In this document: positions 1 through 8,665 of the stretch, piece after piece | How positions within the stretch are numbered: the stretch's first letter is position 1 | Layout: each line of letters begins with the position of its first letter | Origin: Facklamia lactis | GTDB lineage: Bacteria > Bacillota > Bacilli > Lactobacillales > Aerococcaceae | NCBI RefSeq assembly: GCF_015863205.1 | Contig: NZ_JACBXQ010000001.1 | Location: 558,001 to 622,000, forward strand | DNA: 64,000 nt | Direction of reading: 5' to 3' | Notes under the pieces: generated by a model | The model's input: only the letters and a program-made list of their open reading frames with translations | The model's database searches: none | Told to the model about the DNA's origin: nothing | Program-made: the position numbers and the translations under genes

Positions 1-1
1 A

Positions 2-688
2 TCAGAAGACCATATCTATCAAGAAGCCCACGCCCTTAAAAAAGCTGGCGTTCATATGATACGAGCTGGCGCCTATAAACCCCGAACTTGCCCGCACGAT
101 TTTCAAGGGCTAGGTTTTGAAGCCGTTAAATTTCTCCGTCAAGCAGCTGATGAAGTCAACCTCCCCATGGTGACAGAAGTCGTCAGCGAATACGATATTG
201 ATCTTATGGCTGATTGGGTCGATATGTTCCAGGTGGGAGCCCGCAATATGTATAATTATCAATTGCTTAAACGATTGGCTAAAACTGGCAAGCCAGTTCT
301 ACTCAAACGGGGATTATCCGCTAGTTTACACGAGTGGGAAATGGCTGGTCTCTATCTGATGACTGAAGGAAAAGCTCCCGTTGTTTATTGCGAACGAGGC
401 ATTCGTAGTTTCCAAGACCAAACACGAAATACCTTGGACCTAGCAGGAGCGATTCTCATGCAAACAAGAACCGGCCAACCAGTAATTATCGACCCAAGCC
501 ATGCCAGTGGTCGACGCGACCTCATTCTTCCCCTCACCAAAGCTTCCTTAGCCGGAGGTTTAGCAGGAGTAATGATCGAAGTTCATCACAACCCTGATCA
601 AGCTTGGACGGATGCCGCACAAATAATTGACTATCCTAGTCTTCACCAACTCATGAAGGAGTGTCAGCCATGGATTGTATCCAAATAG
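2..688 (+). CDS. aroF: 3-deoxy-7-phosphoheptulonate (DAHP) synthase, 5' truncated by window edge
   Basis: This enzyme condenses phosphoenolpyruvate and erythrose-4-phosphate in the first step of the shikimate pathway. The frame is open from base 2, so the N-terminus lies outside the window; about 228 residues of a family usually near 340 are present. Diagnostic stretches are GAYKPRTCPHDFQGLG (early in the fragment), IIDPSHASGRRDL, and the C-terminal EVHHNPDQA. The form without a fused chorismate mutase resembles the type I-beta enzymes of Gram-positives. Its end overlaps the following aminotransferase-fold gene, which suggests one operon for chorismate and aminobenzoate. The family call is secure; the symbol is a convention. 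Confidence 0.93.
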   Translation, partial: SEDHIYQEAHALKKAGVHMIRAGAYKPRTCPHDFQGLGFEAVKFLRQAADEVNLPMVTEVVSEYDIDLMADWVDMFQVGARNMYNYQLLKRLAKTGKPVLLKRGLSASLHEWEMAGLYLMTEGKAPVVYCERGIRSFQDQTRNTLDLAGAILMQTRTGQPVIIDPSHASGRRDLILPLTKASLAGGLAGVMIEVHHNPDQAWTDAAQIIDYPSLHQLMKECQPWIVSK

Positions 689-1395
689 ACCAAGGCTTTC
701 TCTTTGGTCGGAGTGTCTTTACCACCCTTAAAATTAGAGATGGGCAAGCCGTTTTCCTCGACCGCCACTTGCAGCGATTAGAATCATCGGCCCAGGCTTT
801 GTCCTTCAAGAGTCTAGCGAATCGAGAAGCCGTTGACAACTATATAAGAGAAAAACAACTCAACCACGCCGCCCTGAAAATCCTCATTTCACCTGAGAAT
901 TTATTGCTAATGGATCGATCAGATCCTTATGGAGTAAACCTCCCGAGTCCAAAATATGTGGTGCTGTCCCCAATCCATCGTCACTCATCTAATTGGTTAC
1001 TTCAACATAAAACAACCATGTATCTAGCCAATAAACTGAGTTTAGAACAAGCCCATCAACAAGGAGCCTTTGAATGCTTGTTTCTTAACGAAAGAGAGGA
1101 AATTTGCGAAGGAAGTTTTACTAACTTCTTTTTGATCCAAGGATCAGACATCTACACGCCCCCGCTTGAAGCGGGCATCCTTCCTGGCTTAATGCGCCAG
1201 TGGATTCTCGATCATTTCCCAGTCCAGGTTTGTCCTATTCCTTGGCAAGAAAGGCGTACTTTCCAAGCAGCCTTTGTCACTAACTGCCTGATAGGCATCG
1301 GACCCATCCAACAAATCGAAGACACCACCTACCAAAACAATCATCCCCTGATCCACCAAATCTATCATCAATATACACAATCCGTCTTCCATTAG
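670..1395 (+). CDS. pabC: class IV PLP enzyme, probable 4-amino-4-deoxychorismate lyase
   Basis: A fold-type IV PLP enzyme of 241 residues. The motifs ECLFLNEREEICEGSFTNFF and PLEAGILPGLMR match PabC and the branched-chain/D-alanine aminotransferase group; the lysine in HKTTMYL is the likely PLP anchor. ATG at 670 was chosen because AAGGAG (656-661) sits 8 bases upstream; a GTG at 661 would lie on the ribosome site itself. The gene overlaps the DAHP synthase by 19 bases, so translation is probably coupled. PabC makes p-aminobenzoate for folate, which fits the chorismate-pathway neighbour. A branched-chain or D-amino acid aminotransferase is possible, but size and neighbours favour PabC. Confidence 0.78.
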   Translation: MDCIQIDQGFLFGRSVFTTLKIRDGQAVFLDRHLQRLESSAQALSFKSLANREAVDNYIREKQLNHAALKILISPENLLLMDRSDPYGVNLPSPKYVVLSPIHRHSSNWLLQHKTTMYLANKLSLEQAHQQGAFECLFLNEREEICEGSFTNFFLIQGSDIYTPPLEAGILPGLMRQWILDHFPVQVCPIPWQERRTFQAAFVTNCLIGIGPIQQIEDTTYQNNHPLIHQIYHQYTQSVFH

Positions 1396-1403
1396 AAAAA
1401 ATT

Positions 1404-1435
1404 AATCTCCTTCCTCATGGAAGGGGATTTTAAAT
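1404..1435 (+). terminator. Rho-independent terminator after pabC
   Basis: An 11-base stem (1404-1414 with 1419-1429, one G-T pair) and a TCAT loop are followed by a T-rich run. It closes the aroF-pabC operon. Confidence 0.8.
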
Positions 1436-1679
1436 TTTCAGATAGAAAACCTCTCCCTCCCCTTCTTTCAAACATTTGAAGGCCAATTCCGCGCTGTACT
1501 ATTCGAATCAATACAGGAAAAACCAAACTGTACTAGTACAAAGTTTTTTTGTAATCTTTGTGAATTCTCTAAGCCATAAGATCGCAATATCAAACGAACT
1601 TCGACCCATGAATCCCTCTATATCACACTTCAGATAACTGTTATAAGCATAAAATTCAATAGATTTTTGTGAAATAATA

Positions 1680-1791
1680 TGATAAAGTGATTCTAACGAA
1701 AATATAATGCGTCTTATTTATTAGATGAGATGCAATATTATGCACCCATTACTTAGATAGGCTAAGTAAGCGGTCAGAATTTTGAAAGGAG
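1680..1791 (+). promoter_or_regulatory. cstA promoter and leader with an inverted repeat
   Basis: The 402-base gap before cstA holds a clear -10 box TATAAT at 1703-1708 with only a weak -35 at about 1680-1685. Downstream in the presumed leader is a perfect inverted repeat, TTACTTAG-ATAGG-CTAAGTAA (1749-1769), which could be an operator or an RNA hairpin. The ribosome site GAAAGGAG (1784-1791) is 6 bases before the ATG. The rest of the gap, 1436-1679, shows nothing recognisable. Confidence 0.5.
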
Positions 1792-1797
1792 TCTCTT

Positions 1798-3273
1798 ATG
1801 ATTAGCTTTATTCTATCCTGTATTGCCTTAACGCTTGGTTATTTTATTTATGGTAAGTTCGCGGAACGGGTCTTTAACATTGATCCTGACCGTCCAACAC
1901 CTGCCAATTCTGAATATGATGGGGTCGATTACGTTCCCCTGCCCCTCTGGAAGTCATTCCTGATTCAGTTCTTAAACATTGCTGGAACGGGACCAATTTT
2001 CGGAGCCGTGGCCGGAGCCATGTGGGGGCCTTGGGCCTTTATCTGGATTGTCTTCGGTAATATCTTTGCCGGAGCGGTACACGATATCATGGTCGGGATG
2101 ATGTCGGTTCGATCGAAAGGCGCTTCAATCTCAGAACTCGTAGGAGAAAACTTAGGCCAAACCGCTAAGTGGGTCATGGTGATCTTCTCGATTATCTTGC
2201 TTTTATTAGTAGGGGTCGTCTTTGTTTCCTCACCTGCTGATCTCTTAGCTAACTTGACGCACATTAATCGTTGGTGGTGGATCGGGATCATCCTGTTCTA
2301 CTATATTATCGCCACGATTCTCCCGATCGATGTCATTATTGCCAAAATTTATCCAGTCTTTGGGGTTGCTTTAGTGATTATGGCCATTGGAATTGTAGTT
2401 GGAATGATCAGCAATGGAGACTTTGCTCAGATTCCTGAATTCTCTTTCCATAATCCACATGTGGAGGGCGTGTCAGTCTTCCCTTACGTCTGCATTTCGA
2501 TTGCTTGCGGTGCCATTTCAGGTTTCCATGCCACCCAATCCCCTTTGATTGCTCGTACCATTCAGAATGAAAAGGAAGGCCGTCAAGTTTTCTATGGCGC
2601 GATGATTGCGGAAGGATTTGTTGCCTTAATCTGGGCAGCAGCTACCATGACTTTCTTTGGTGGTTTAGAGGGATTAGCTGCTCAAGGAGGGAAAGCAGCT
2701 GTCATTGTCAATGAAATTTCATCTGGTCTCATGGGTAAAGTTGGAATGATCTTAGCTATCTTAGGAGTAGTTGCTCTCCCGATCTCGTCTGGTGATACAG
2801 CTTTCCGTTCAATTCGTCTGACTATCGCTGATACCTTTAAAATTCCACAGAAGGATGCCAAAGCTCGCTATCTAATCTCCCTGCCTCTTTTTGCAGTAGC
2901 GATTGGTCTCTTGTTCATTGATTTCAATATTATCTGGCGCTACTTCTCATGGTCGAACCAGACCCTTGCGATGATTGCTCTCTGGGCGGCGGCTGCTTAC
3001 TTGAAAAAACATGATCGTAATTACTGGGTGACCGTGATCCCCGCTATGTTCATGACAGTCGTAGTGACCTCTTACATTACCATCGCACCGGAAGGGTTTG
3101 GTGCTGTATGGGGAGAGAATACCGTCTTAGCAGAACAAGTCGGTTTAGGCTTAGGAATTGCGCTGATGTCTCTTTGTACCTTCCTCTTCCTACGCACTGA
3201 TTTCAAGTCAGAAGCTGAGGACACAATCTTAATTGAGGAGAGTCCCTTAGTGAAGGAGGAAGTCCTATCCTAG
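1798..3273 (+). CDS. cstA: carbon starvation CstA-family transporter (short form)
   Basis: A 491-residue integral membrane protein with more than ten hydrophobic segments. Family hallmarks are visible: FLNIAGTGPIFGAVAGAMWGP near residue 60, GNIFAGAVHDIMVGMMS, the central SGFHATQSPLIARTI, and VALPISSGDTAFRSIRL near residue 325. Characterised relatives (E. coli CstA, BtsT) import peptides or pyruvate, but they are about 700 residues, so the substrate here is not proven. The gene has its own promoter and is followed directly by a small ORF overlapping its last 7 bases, which looks co-translated. Confidence 0.9.
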   Translation: MISFILSCIALTLGYFIYGKFAERVFNIDPDRPTPANSEYDGVDYVPLPLWKSFLIQFLNIAGTGPIFGAVAGAMWGPWAFIWIVFGNIFAGAVHDIMVGMMSVRSKGASISELVGENLGQTAKWVMVIFSIILLLLVGVVFVSSPADLLANLTHINRWWWIGIILFYYIIATILPIDVIIAKIYPVFGVALVIMAIGIVVGMISNGDFAQIPEFSFHNPHVEGVSVFPYVCISIACGAISGFHATQSPLIARTIQNEKEGRQVFYGAMIAEGFVALIWAAATMTFFGGLEGLAAQGGKAAVIVNEISSGLMGKVGMILAILGVVALPISSGDTAFRSIRLTIADTFKIPQKDAKARYLISLPLFAVAIGLLFIDFNIIWRYFSWSNQTLAMIALWAAAAYLKKHDRNYWVTVIPAMFMTVVVTSYITIAPEGFGAVWGENTVLAEQVGLGLGIALMSLCTFLFLRTDFKSEAEDTILIEESPLVKEEVLS

Positions 3274-3449
3274 AATGGTTCATCACCCTCTTAGTGGTTG
3301 CCCTACTTATTGGACTCACTATTTTCATTAATGACACCCAGAAAAAACATCACGTCCATTATGGCAAGTGTTGTTCAGGCAAACCTTTGGACGAAGAAAC
3401 GTTTGAAAAACAAACAAATAAATCAGACAAAACTGAACTAACTCCATAA
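3267..3449 (+). CDS. 60-residue membrane protein coupled to cstA, apparent ATC start
   Basis: An open frame of 60 codons begins inside the end of cstA. A perfect AAGGAGG (3253-3259) lies 7 bases upstream of ATC at 3267, but no ATG, GTG or TTG occurs in frame near that distance. The product would start with I/M-L-E-W, have one membrane helix (ITLLVVALLIGLTIFI), and a soluble tail with a Cys pair (GKCCSGKPLDEETFEKQ). The frame is open back to 3201, so a -1 shift out of cstA cannot be excluded, though no slippery heptamer is seen. The protein family was not recognised. Codon use and the ideal ribosome site argue that it is real. Confidence 0.55.
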   Translation: MLEWFITLLVVALLIGLTIFINDTQKKHHVHYGKCCSGKPLDEETFEKQTNKSDKTELTP

Positions 3450-3462
3450 TATAAGACTCAAA

Positions 3463-3496
3463 AAACCACTCTTATTGATTCCAATAAGAGTGGTTT
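3463..3496 (+). terminator. Rho-independent terminator of the cstA unit
   Basis: A perfect 15-base stem (3463-3477 with 3482-3496) with a short loop is followed by a T-rich stretch. Confidence 0.85.
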
Positions 3497-3543
3497 GCTT
3501 TATTAAAAGATGAATCCTTCTCACTTCAAAATTTGATCACAAA

Positions 3544-3581
3544 AGCACAGTAACCAAGTAAAATACTATCGTTACTGTGCT
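3544..3581 (-). terminator. Rho-independent terminator of the aga operon
   Basis: A perfect 11-base stem AGCACAGTAAC / GTTACTGTGCT (3544-3554 and 3571-3581) has a 16-base loop. Read on the minus strand it is followed by TTTTG, just past the agaS stop. Confidence 0.75.
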
Positions 3582-3603
3582 AAAAAAGGGGAATCTCTAC
3601 TGA

Positions 3604-4773
3604 TTAATTATTTTCAAAGGGGTGTAAAATCACACCTTTAACTACTCGGTTAACGGTTCCTGAAGCAGAAGGGGTATCCGGTGTATTCCCAACTTTGATC
3701 GCTGTCATTACCGCAAAAATTTGAGCCCAAATCACATATGGTAACACTAAGTAAGCATCCGGTAGGGCTTTAAATTTCTCATCCAAGACAAATTGCTTTG
3801 CTTCATGCTTCTCATTCTTTCCAACTGATAGACTAAGAACTTCTTGAGCAATTTGATCATGGTAAACTTCATTAAGAAGATCTGAATCATAAAGATCTGC
3901 ATAGTCATCATTTGAATTAAAGAGCAAAACAAGCGTCTTGTCATTAATAAATGACTTAGGCCCATGACGGAAACCTAAAGGTGTTTCATACAAGGTAGCA
4001 ATTTGGCCGGCTGTTAATTCTAATAATTTCAATTGTGCTTCATGCGCTAAGCCAAATAAGCTTCCAGCCCCTAGATAGACCACTCGTTCAAAGTCTAACT
4101 GCACGATCTCTTCTATCTGCTCATAACGTCCAAAGATGTCTTCTGCCATCGCAACCATTTGTTCGATGTAAGCTTGCTTTGTCGCAAGATCATTTTGATC
4201 AAAAATCAGCAAGCTCGTTAATAACATACAGGTGTAAGAACTTGTCATCGCAAAGCCTTTATCATTTGAACGTTCAGGCTGTAAGATGAGTAAATGATTC
4301 GCTGTATTCGCCTGTGTGGCCAATTTTCCTTCAGGATTGCAAGTAATGGACAGATGATAAAGATCATCAATGATGGCTTCCGCTAGTTCAACCGTCTTAA
4401 GACTTTCAGGCGAATTACCACTCCGTGCAAAAGACACTAATAGAGTCGGCTGATCCTTGAAAAAATAATTTCTTGGTTTGGCCACAATTTCTGTAGTAGG
4501 AATGGCTTCAAAGGTGATCGAACTATTTTCATGAACTTTAGATAAATAGGGCTGAACGGCTTCCCCTACAAAAGCAGAGGTGCCCGCACCCGCAAAAATC
4601 ACCCGTAAGTGATCATGTTTGGATTGAATCTGATCGATAAAATGCTGAATTTGTTCTTCATTTTCTCGATAATTTTCAATCACTTCCATCCATAATTCTG
4701 GTTGTTGTTTGATTTCTTCAGTCGTCACATTGGCTCCTAAAGCTTCTAACTTATCTTTACTATAATTAAACAT
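3604..4773 (-). CDS. agaS: AgaS-type SIS-domain sugar-phosphate isomerase/deaminase
   Basis: A 389-residue protein with two SIS domains: IFAGAGTSAFVGE and SFARSGNSPES in the first half, VYLGAGSLFGLAHEAQLKLLELTAG in the second. It resembles AgaS, which deaminates galactosamine-6-phosphate to tagatose-6-phosphate. It is the last gene of the aga operon, 14 bases after the tagatose-6-phosphate kinase. Next to LacC- and LacD-type genes and a deacetylase, the galactosamine role is better supported than GlmS-like glucosamine isomerisation. Confidence 0.88.
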   Translation of the reverse strand: MFNYSKDKLEALGANVTTEEIKQQPELWMEVIENYRENEEQIQHFIDQIQSKHDHLRVIFAGAGTSAFVGEAVQPYLSKVHENSSITFEAIPTTEIVAKPRNYFFKDQPTLLVSFARSGNSPESLKTVELAEAIIDDLYHLSITCNPEGKLATQANTANHLLILQPERSNDKGFAMTSSYTCMLLTSLLIFDQNDLATKQAYIEQMVAMAEDIFGRYEQIEEIVQLDFERVVYLGAGSLFGLAHEAQLKLLELTAGQIATLYETPLGFRHGPKSFINDKTLVLLFNSNDDYADLYDSDLLNEVYHDQIAQEVLSLSVGKNEKHEAKQFVLDEKFKALPDAYLVLPYVIWAQIFAVMTAIKVGNTPDTPSASGTVNRVVKGVILHPFENN

Positions 4774-4787
4774 TCTTACCCTCCAAT

Positions 4788-5723
4788 TTAATATTCAATC
4801 CATTTAACTTGCTGATAAAATTTCTCAACATCCGTCCATTCAATATGCGGATACCAATAGAGACAGTTTGAAGTTGAGTACGCGATTGAACGTTTCAAAC
4901 TTTCCAAAAAGTCTTCCTCTTCAGCGACCCCTTGAACGAGTCTCCCTAAGAAATGGTCTCCTGAGGCGATTGGATTCTTTACTTCAATCGGATCTAAATA
5001 CAGATGAAAATAGCGATCTTTTATCTTGGCCACGGCTCCTTTGCCACCCATTGTGATAATAAAATAAGGAGCGGAAGCTTCCTGTTCAGTTTTTAAGCTG
5101 TGAATAAAGGCTTCAGGCGAGTGATAATCTCGCTGCAATAACTCATTGTATTCTTCATCGTTAATCTTGATGACATGAGGATTTCCATTCTGATAAACAG
5201 CTTTCAATGGTTCCCCGCTTGTGTCAATAATAAATTTAACATCCTCAGCTTCAACGCTCTCCTGAATCTTCACAATATAATCTTCCGGCATCCCTTTCAT
5301 TAACGAACCGGAGAATACCACAAGATCATGATCCGAAATTGAACGGATAAGTTGTTGAGTAAAGCTATCTAATAAGGCAGGGGTTAGCTCGAACCCTTTC
5401 TCATAGATAGGGAAAATCTCTTTGCTAGAAAGATCCACCAGAATATTACATTCTCGCGTATTTTGTGTCACCGATAAAGCGGATATGCTCGTATTATAAC
5501 GCTCAGAAAGGTCGCGGACCCTTTCTCCATTATGTCCTCCTAAGATCGTATGAATCGTAACCTCTTGACCCTTCCCTGATAATTCCAATGCATAAGCTAC
5601 ATTGAAAGATTTTCCACCGGGAAAATCTCTGACTTCAATTGGTCGATTCGGGCTACCAGGTTCTAGACGATTTAAAAGGAGGGTCCGATCAACAGCCGGA
5701 TTAGGACATATTAGATGTATCAC
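4788..5723 (-). CDS. lacC: tagatose-6-phosphate kinase (PfkB family)
   Basis: A PfkB-family sugar kinase of 311 residues, the usual length for LacC and 1-phosphofructokinases. Visible motifs are the N-terminal CPNPAVDRTLLLNRLEPG, the substrate-side GGKSFNVAYALELSG, and the C-terminal catalytic block NPIASGDHFLGRLVQG, in which the DTAGAGD-type motif reads SGDHFLG with the base Asp kept. It should phosphorylate tagatose-6-P to tagatose-1,6-bisphosphate. It sits between the LacD-type aldolase (23 bases) and agaS (14 bases). A 1-phosphofructokinase role is the alternative, but the neighbours argue for tagatose. Confidence 0.85.
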   Translation of the reverse strand: MIHLICPNPAVDRTLLLNRLEPGSPNRPIEVRDFPGGKSFNVAYALELSGKGQEVTIHTILGGHNGERVRDLSERYNTSISALSVTQNTRECNILVDLSSKEIFPIYEKGFELTPALLDSFTQQLIRSISDHDLVVFSGSLMKGMPEDYIVKIQESVEAEDVKFIIDTSGEPLKAVYQNGNPHVIKINDEEYNELLQRDYHSPEAFIHSLKTEQEASAPYFIITMGGKGAVAKIKDRYFHLYLDPIEVKNPIASGDHFLGRLVQGVAEEEDFLESLKRSIAYSTSNCLYWYPHIEWTDVEKFYQQVKWIEY

Positions 5724-5746
5724 TTAATCACCTTTCTCTTTGATGT

Positions 5747-6754
5747 TTATTCGCTGACTTCAAATTTATCTGACCATGGTGTGGCTGTTTGGAATAAAAT
5801 ATGGTTCAATGACTCAATATTCTCTCTTCCTTGACTTTGTAACCATGAAGTGGCTGAAGACTCACCTTCTTGAGCATAGATGCCTACGGCATCCTTCCAA
5901 GTCGCACGACCACATAAAACACCATTAAAATTCGCTTTAGCATCTTTAGCAACTTGTAATGTTTCTTTAAACAGATCCATGCTGACACCTGCACTAAGGA
6001 AAATATAAGGAATGTGGCTACAGTTCGACTGCTCATAGAAGTAAGCTTTTGCTTCTTCCAAACTATAAACAGCGTCCTCACTATCCTGAGTATAGCCTTC
6101 CACATAATTCATGTTAACTGGAACTTCCATTTTAAGAACATCGACAAAGTATTGATCTTTAGAGAATTCTTCCATTGCTTTGATTACTTTGTGAGGTTTT
6201 ACTTTAGCATATTCTCTGCCTTTAGCATCCTCTATCTTAGCATCATAAGTCACAATTTCTAAAAAGAAAGGAATATCTAAAGCCTGACATTCAGCTCCAA
6301 CTCTTTCCATATAGCGATGTTTGAATTCATTAATTTCTTTCGCCTCATCGACATCATAATAGAGAAGAAACTTAATCGCATCTGCATCTTGATCTTTAAG
6401 CTGATATACTGACCACTCTTCTAACAAGTCTGGGAGACGACCGGGTTCAGTTGCATCATAGCCGGTCTTCTCATAAGCAAGTAATAAACCTGCATCCTTA
6501 TCTCTTTCTTTTGAAGCAGCTAATCCGTATTCAGGGTCTAAAAGAATTGAACTTGCAAAAGGTGTTAACTCTTTGGACACAAGCTTTTTAAAATCAACAA
6601 TCACGTCCCCCATTCCTTCACTAGAATGGTCGCCTTGAAGCATTTTTTTTAAAGAGCCCCGTTGATCAATCGCTAGAGCAGCAATAATCTCCTCGTTCGT
6701 TGAAAGTTTTTTTAATTTTTCATATTTTTTTGCAGAAATTTTAACTTTTTTCAT
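5747..6754 (-). CDS. lacD: tagatose-1,6-bisphosphate aldolase (class I, LacD)
   Basis: A class I aldolase of 335 residues; LacD is about 325. Seen are AALAIDQRGSLKKML at the N-terminus, LLDPEYGLAAS, the Schiff-base region VDVLKMEVPVN, and the C-terminal FLSAGVSMDLFKETL and GVLCGRATW. It splits tagatose-1,6-bisphosphate into dihydroxyacetone phosphate and glyceraldehyde-3-phosphate. The start was set at the internal ATG (6754) because AAGGGG lies 5-6 bases upstream of it, while the earlier ATG at 6775 has no ribosome site. Confidence 0.9.
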   Translation of the reverse strand: MKKVKISAKKYEKLKKLSTNEEIIAALAIDQRGSLKKMLQGDHSSEGMGDVIVDFKKLVSKELTPFASSILLDPEYGLAASKERDKDAGLLLAYEKTGYDATEPGRLPDLLEEWSVYQLKDQDADAIKFLLYYDVDEAKEINEFKHRYMERVGAECQALDIPFFLEIVTYDAKIEDAKGREYAKVKPHKVIKAMEEFSKDQYFVDVLKMEVPVNMNYVEGYTQDSEDAVYSLEEAKAYFYEQSNCSHIPYIFLSAGVSMDLFKETLQVAKDAKANFNGVLCGRATWKDAVGIYAQEGESSATSWLQSQGRENIESLNHILFQTATPWSDKFEVSE

Positions 6755-6818
6755 CTTTTTCCCCTTTTCCTTCATTGCTAAACAGATATTCCTTGCCTTA
6801 AATGTTATGATACATCAT

Positions 6819-7853
6819 TTACATAGGTGCCGCCCAAATGTTTGGCCATAATCCAAATGGTCCTGCACCAATCAGTCCAATGATTAATAAGAGTAGGATA
6901 CATTTTAGAGGAGTCCAACCTTTTTTAATCTGAAGGAAATAAAGCATCATAGTAATCGCTAATGGAATTAATTTCGGTAGAATACCATCTAAAATTTCCT
7001 GAATTTTAATCGTAACTGGAACGGTTTGTATTTCGTTATAAGTCACTTCGTATTGGCCACTCGGTAATTCCTTAATGACAGCATCTTCCTGCCCCAGGCG
7101 AGGTGTACTTTCTTCTTGATCTTCAAAAATAATATCCTGATAAGTTGGTAACTGATCAGCCGACACGATTTCTGTAATGGCTTGTGTTTCTTCTGTTTCA
7201 CCATTTGGGATATTAATTCCATCTACTGTAGTATTTCCGTAGGTTACAGTCAAAGCTCCTACTACAAAGACCCCTAGAATAGAAGCTGCACGAGTAAATT
7301 CGGTCGCATTCTCTGTCAGTATTTCAATGGCATCGACTCCTGTATTATAAGACCAATGCATTAAGAAATATCTGATTCCATATTGGATAAGATTAAAGAC
7401 CACAAAGAATAGAATGGGTCCTAAGACACTTCCCGAAAGCGCCATTTGTGAAGTAATTCCCGCTAGGATTGGAACAAGCGTAAACCAGAACAGAGCATCT
7501 CCAATCCCACCTAATGGCCCCATAGCAGCCGTACGGACTGCACGAATGGTCTGCACATCTGCTTTATTCTGTTCAAGTGATAAGATAATTCCCATTACAA
7601 AATTGATTAAAAAAGGATGCGTATTAAAGAATTCCAGGTTGTGTTTCATCGAAGTCGATAAGTCTTCTTTGTTTGTATGAATCTTCTCTAAACCAGGAAG
7701 GATGGAATAGAGCCAACCCCCTGCTTGCATCCGTTCATAGTTAAAACTTGCTTGTAAATTATAAGATCTCCACACCATTTTATTAAGTGTTTTCTTATCT
7801 AATTTATCAGCTGCTTGTTGATTTACATAGCTTGTTTGATTAGATTCCATCAC
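6819..7853 (-). CDS. agaD: PTS mannose-family IID component with a long acidic loop
   Basis: The IID membrane subunit of a mannose/N-acetylgalactosamine-type PTS permease. Family motifs include SYNLQASFNYERMQAGGW near residue 30 and RTAAMGPLGGIGDALFW near 105. At 344 residues it is longer than the usual 265-300. The excess is a hydrophilic, Glu/Asp-rich stretch at about residues 205-275, between membrane segments. It overlaps IIC by 14 bases. Transport substrate is inferred from the aga catabolic genes downstream. Confidence 0.9.
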   Translation of the reverse strand: MMESNQTSYVNQQAADKLDKKTLNKMVWRSYNLQASFNYERMQAGGWLYSILPGLEKIHTNKEDLSTSMKHNLEFFNTHPFLINFVMGIILSLEQNKADVQTIRAVRTAAMGPLGGIGDALFWFTLVPILAGITSQMALSGSVLGPILFFVVFNLIQYGIRYFLMHWSYNTGVDAIEILTENATEFTRAASILGVFVVGALTVTYGNTTVDGINIPNGETEETQAITEIVSADQLPTYQDIIFEDQEESTPRLGQEDAVIKELPSGQYEVTYNEIQTVPVTIKIQEILDGILPKLIPLAITMMLYFLQIKKGWTPLKCILLLLIIGLIGAGPFGLWPNIWAAPM

Positions 7854-8643
7854 TATCCCCCTCTAACTGAAGATTGGCTGTTTGTCTCTTAATATTCGTA
7901 TTGATTTGGTAATCCCAAAGGGCAATCGCAAATCCGATCAATGAAAGCACCAATAAGGCAGAACTTCCTAAAGTTTCCAAAGCACCCACGATAATCGCAA
8001 GGGCAAATCCCAAGAAATAGAATCCCCATAATGGCTTCGAAATCATCACTCTAAGCAAGGTAGCAAAACCTACATACTTCATCATGCCACCTGCAGCATT
8101 AAGCCCATCCATGATCCATTGAGGAACAACCGCTAAGACTCTTTCTCCAAATTGCGCACCAAAAATAAAGAACAACATAACAATTGAAGCAAAAATCAAG
8201 CCCAACAACGCCATGGTCATATAATTTCCTCGAACGATAGCAGAAGGATTAGAATCTTCAGCTGCCTTATCAAAAGCTTTCATAAATCCAGTAGAAGCCG
8301 TAAATAAAATCGTGATTCCATATTGACCTAGCATCGCAAAAGGAATTGCGGCTCCTACCGCTGCACCTGGCTCAAGATTGATTGAAATAGCCAGAACGGT
8401 TGCCATAATTCCTCCCATCACTGCATTAGGTGGTTGAGCCCCTCCAACAGGCATGTTTCCGATTGTCATCAATTGATAGGTCGCTCCGACAACTAAACCA
8501 ATTTCTAAGTTTCCTAGAATCGCTCCAATAATCGGCCCCATAATAATCGGTTGGTAGAATGATTCTGATAAACTAAATTGGTCAATTGCTGCAATAAAGG
8601 TTACCAAAAAAACCAGTATAATTTGAATAATTGAATAGTCCAT
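7840..8643 (-). CDS. agaC: PTS mannose-family IIC component
   Basis: A 267-residue polytopic membrane protein. The N-terminal block AAIDQFSLSESFYQPIIMGPI and the motif IGNMPVGGAQPPNAVMGGI are typical of IIC (AgaC/ManY). With IID it forms the sugar channel of the permease. It lies 22 bases after IIB and overlaps the IID gene, as is usual for these operons. Confidence 0.92.
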   Translation of the reverse strand: MDYSIIQIILVFLVTFIAAIDQFSLSESFYQPIIMGPIIGAILGNLEIGLVVGATYQLMTIGNMPVGGAQPPNAVMGGIMATVLAISINLEPGAAVGAAIPFAMLGQYGITILFTASTGFMKAFDKAAEDSNPSAIVRGNYMTMALLGLIFASIVMLFFIFGAQFGERVLAVVPQWIMDGLNAAGGMMKYVGFATLLRVMISKPLWGFYFLGFALAIIVGALETLGSSALLVLSLIGFAIALWDYQINTNIKRQTANLQLEGDSDGI

Positions 8644-8665
8644 TAGTCTTTATCCTTTCCTATTT

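Noticed and set aside
1965-2291. 108-codon minus ORF inside cstA
   Set aside because: Antisense shadow of a clearly conserved membrane protein; no ribosome site.
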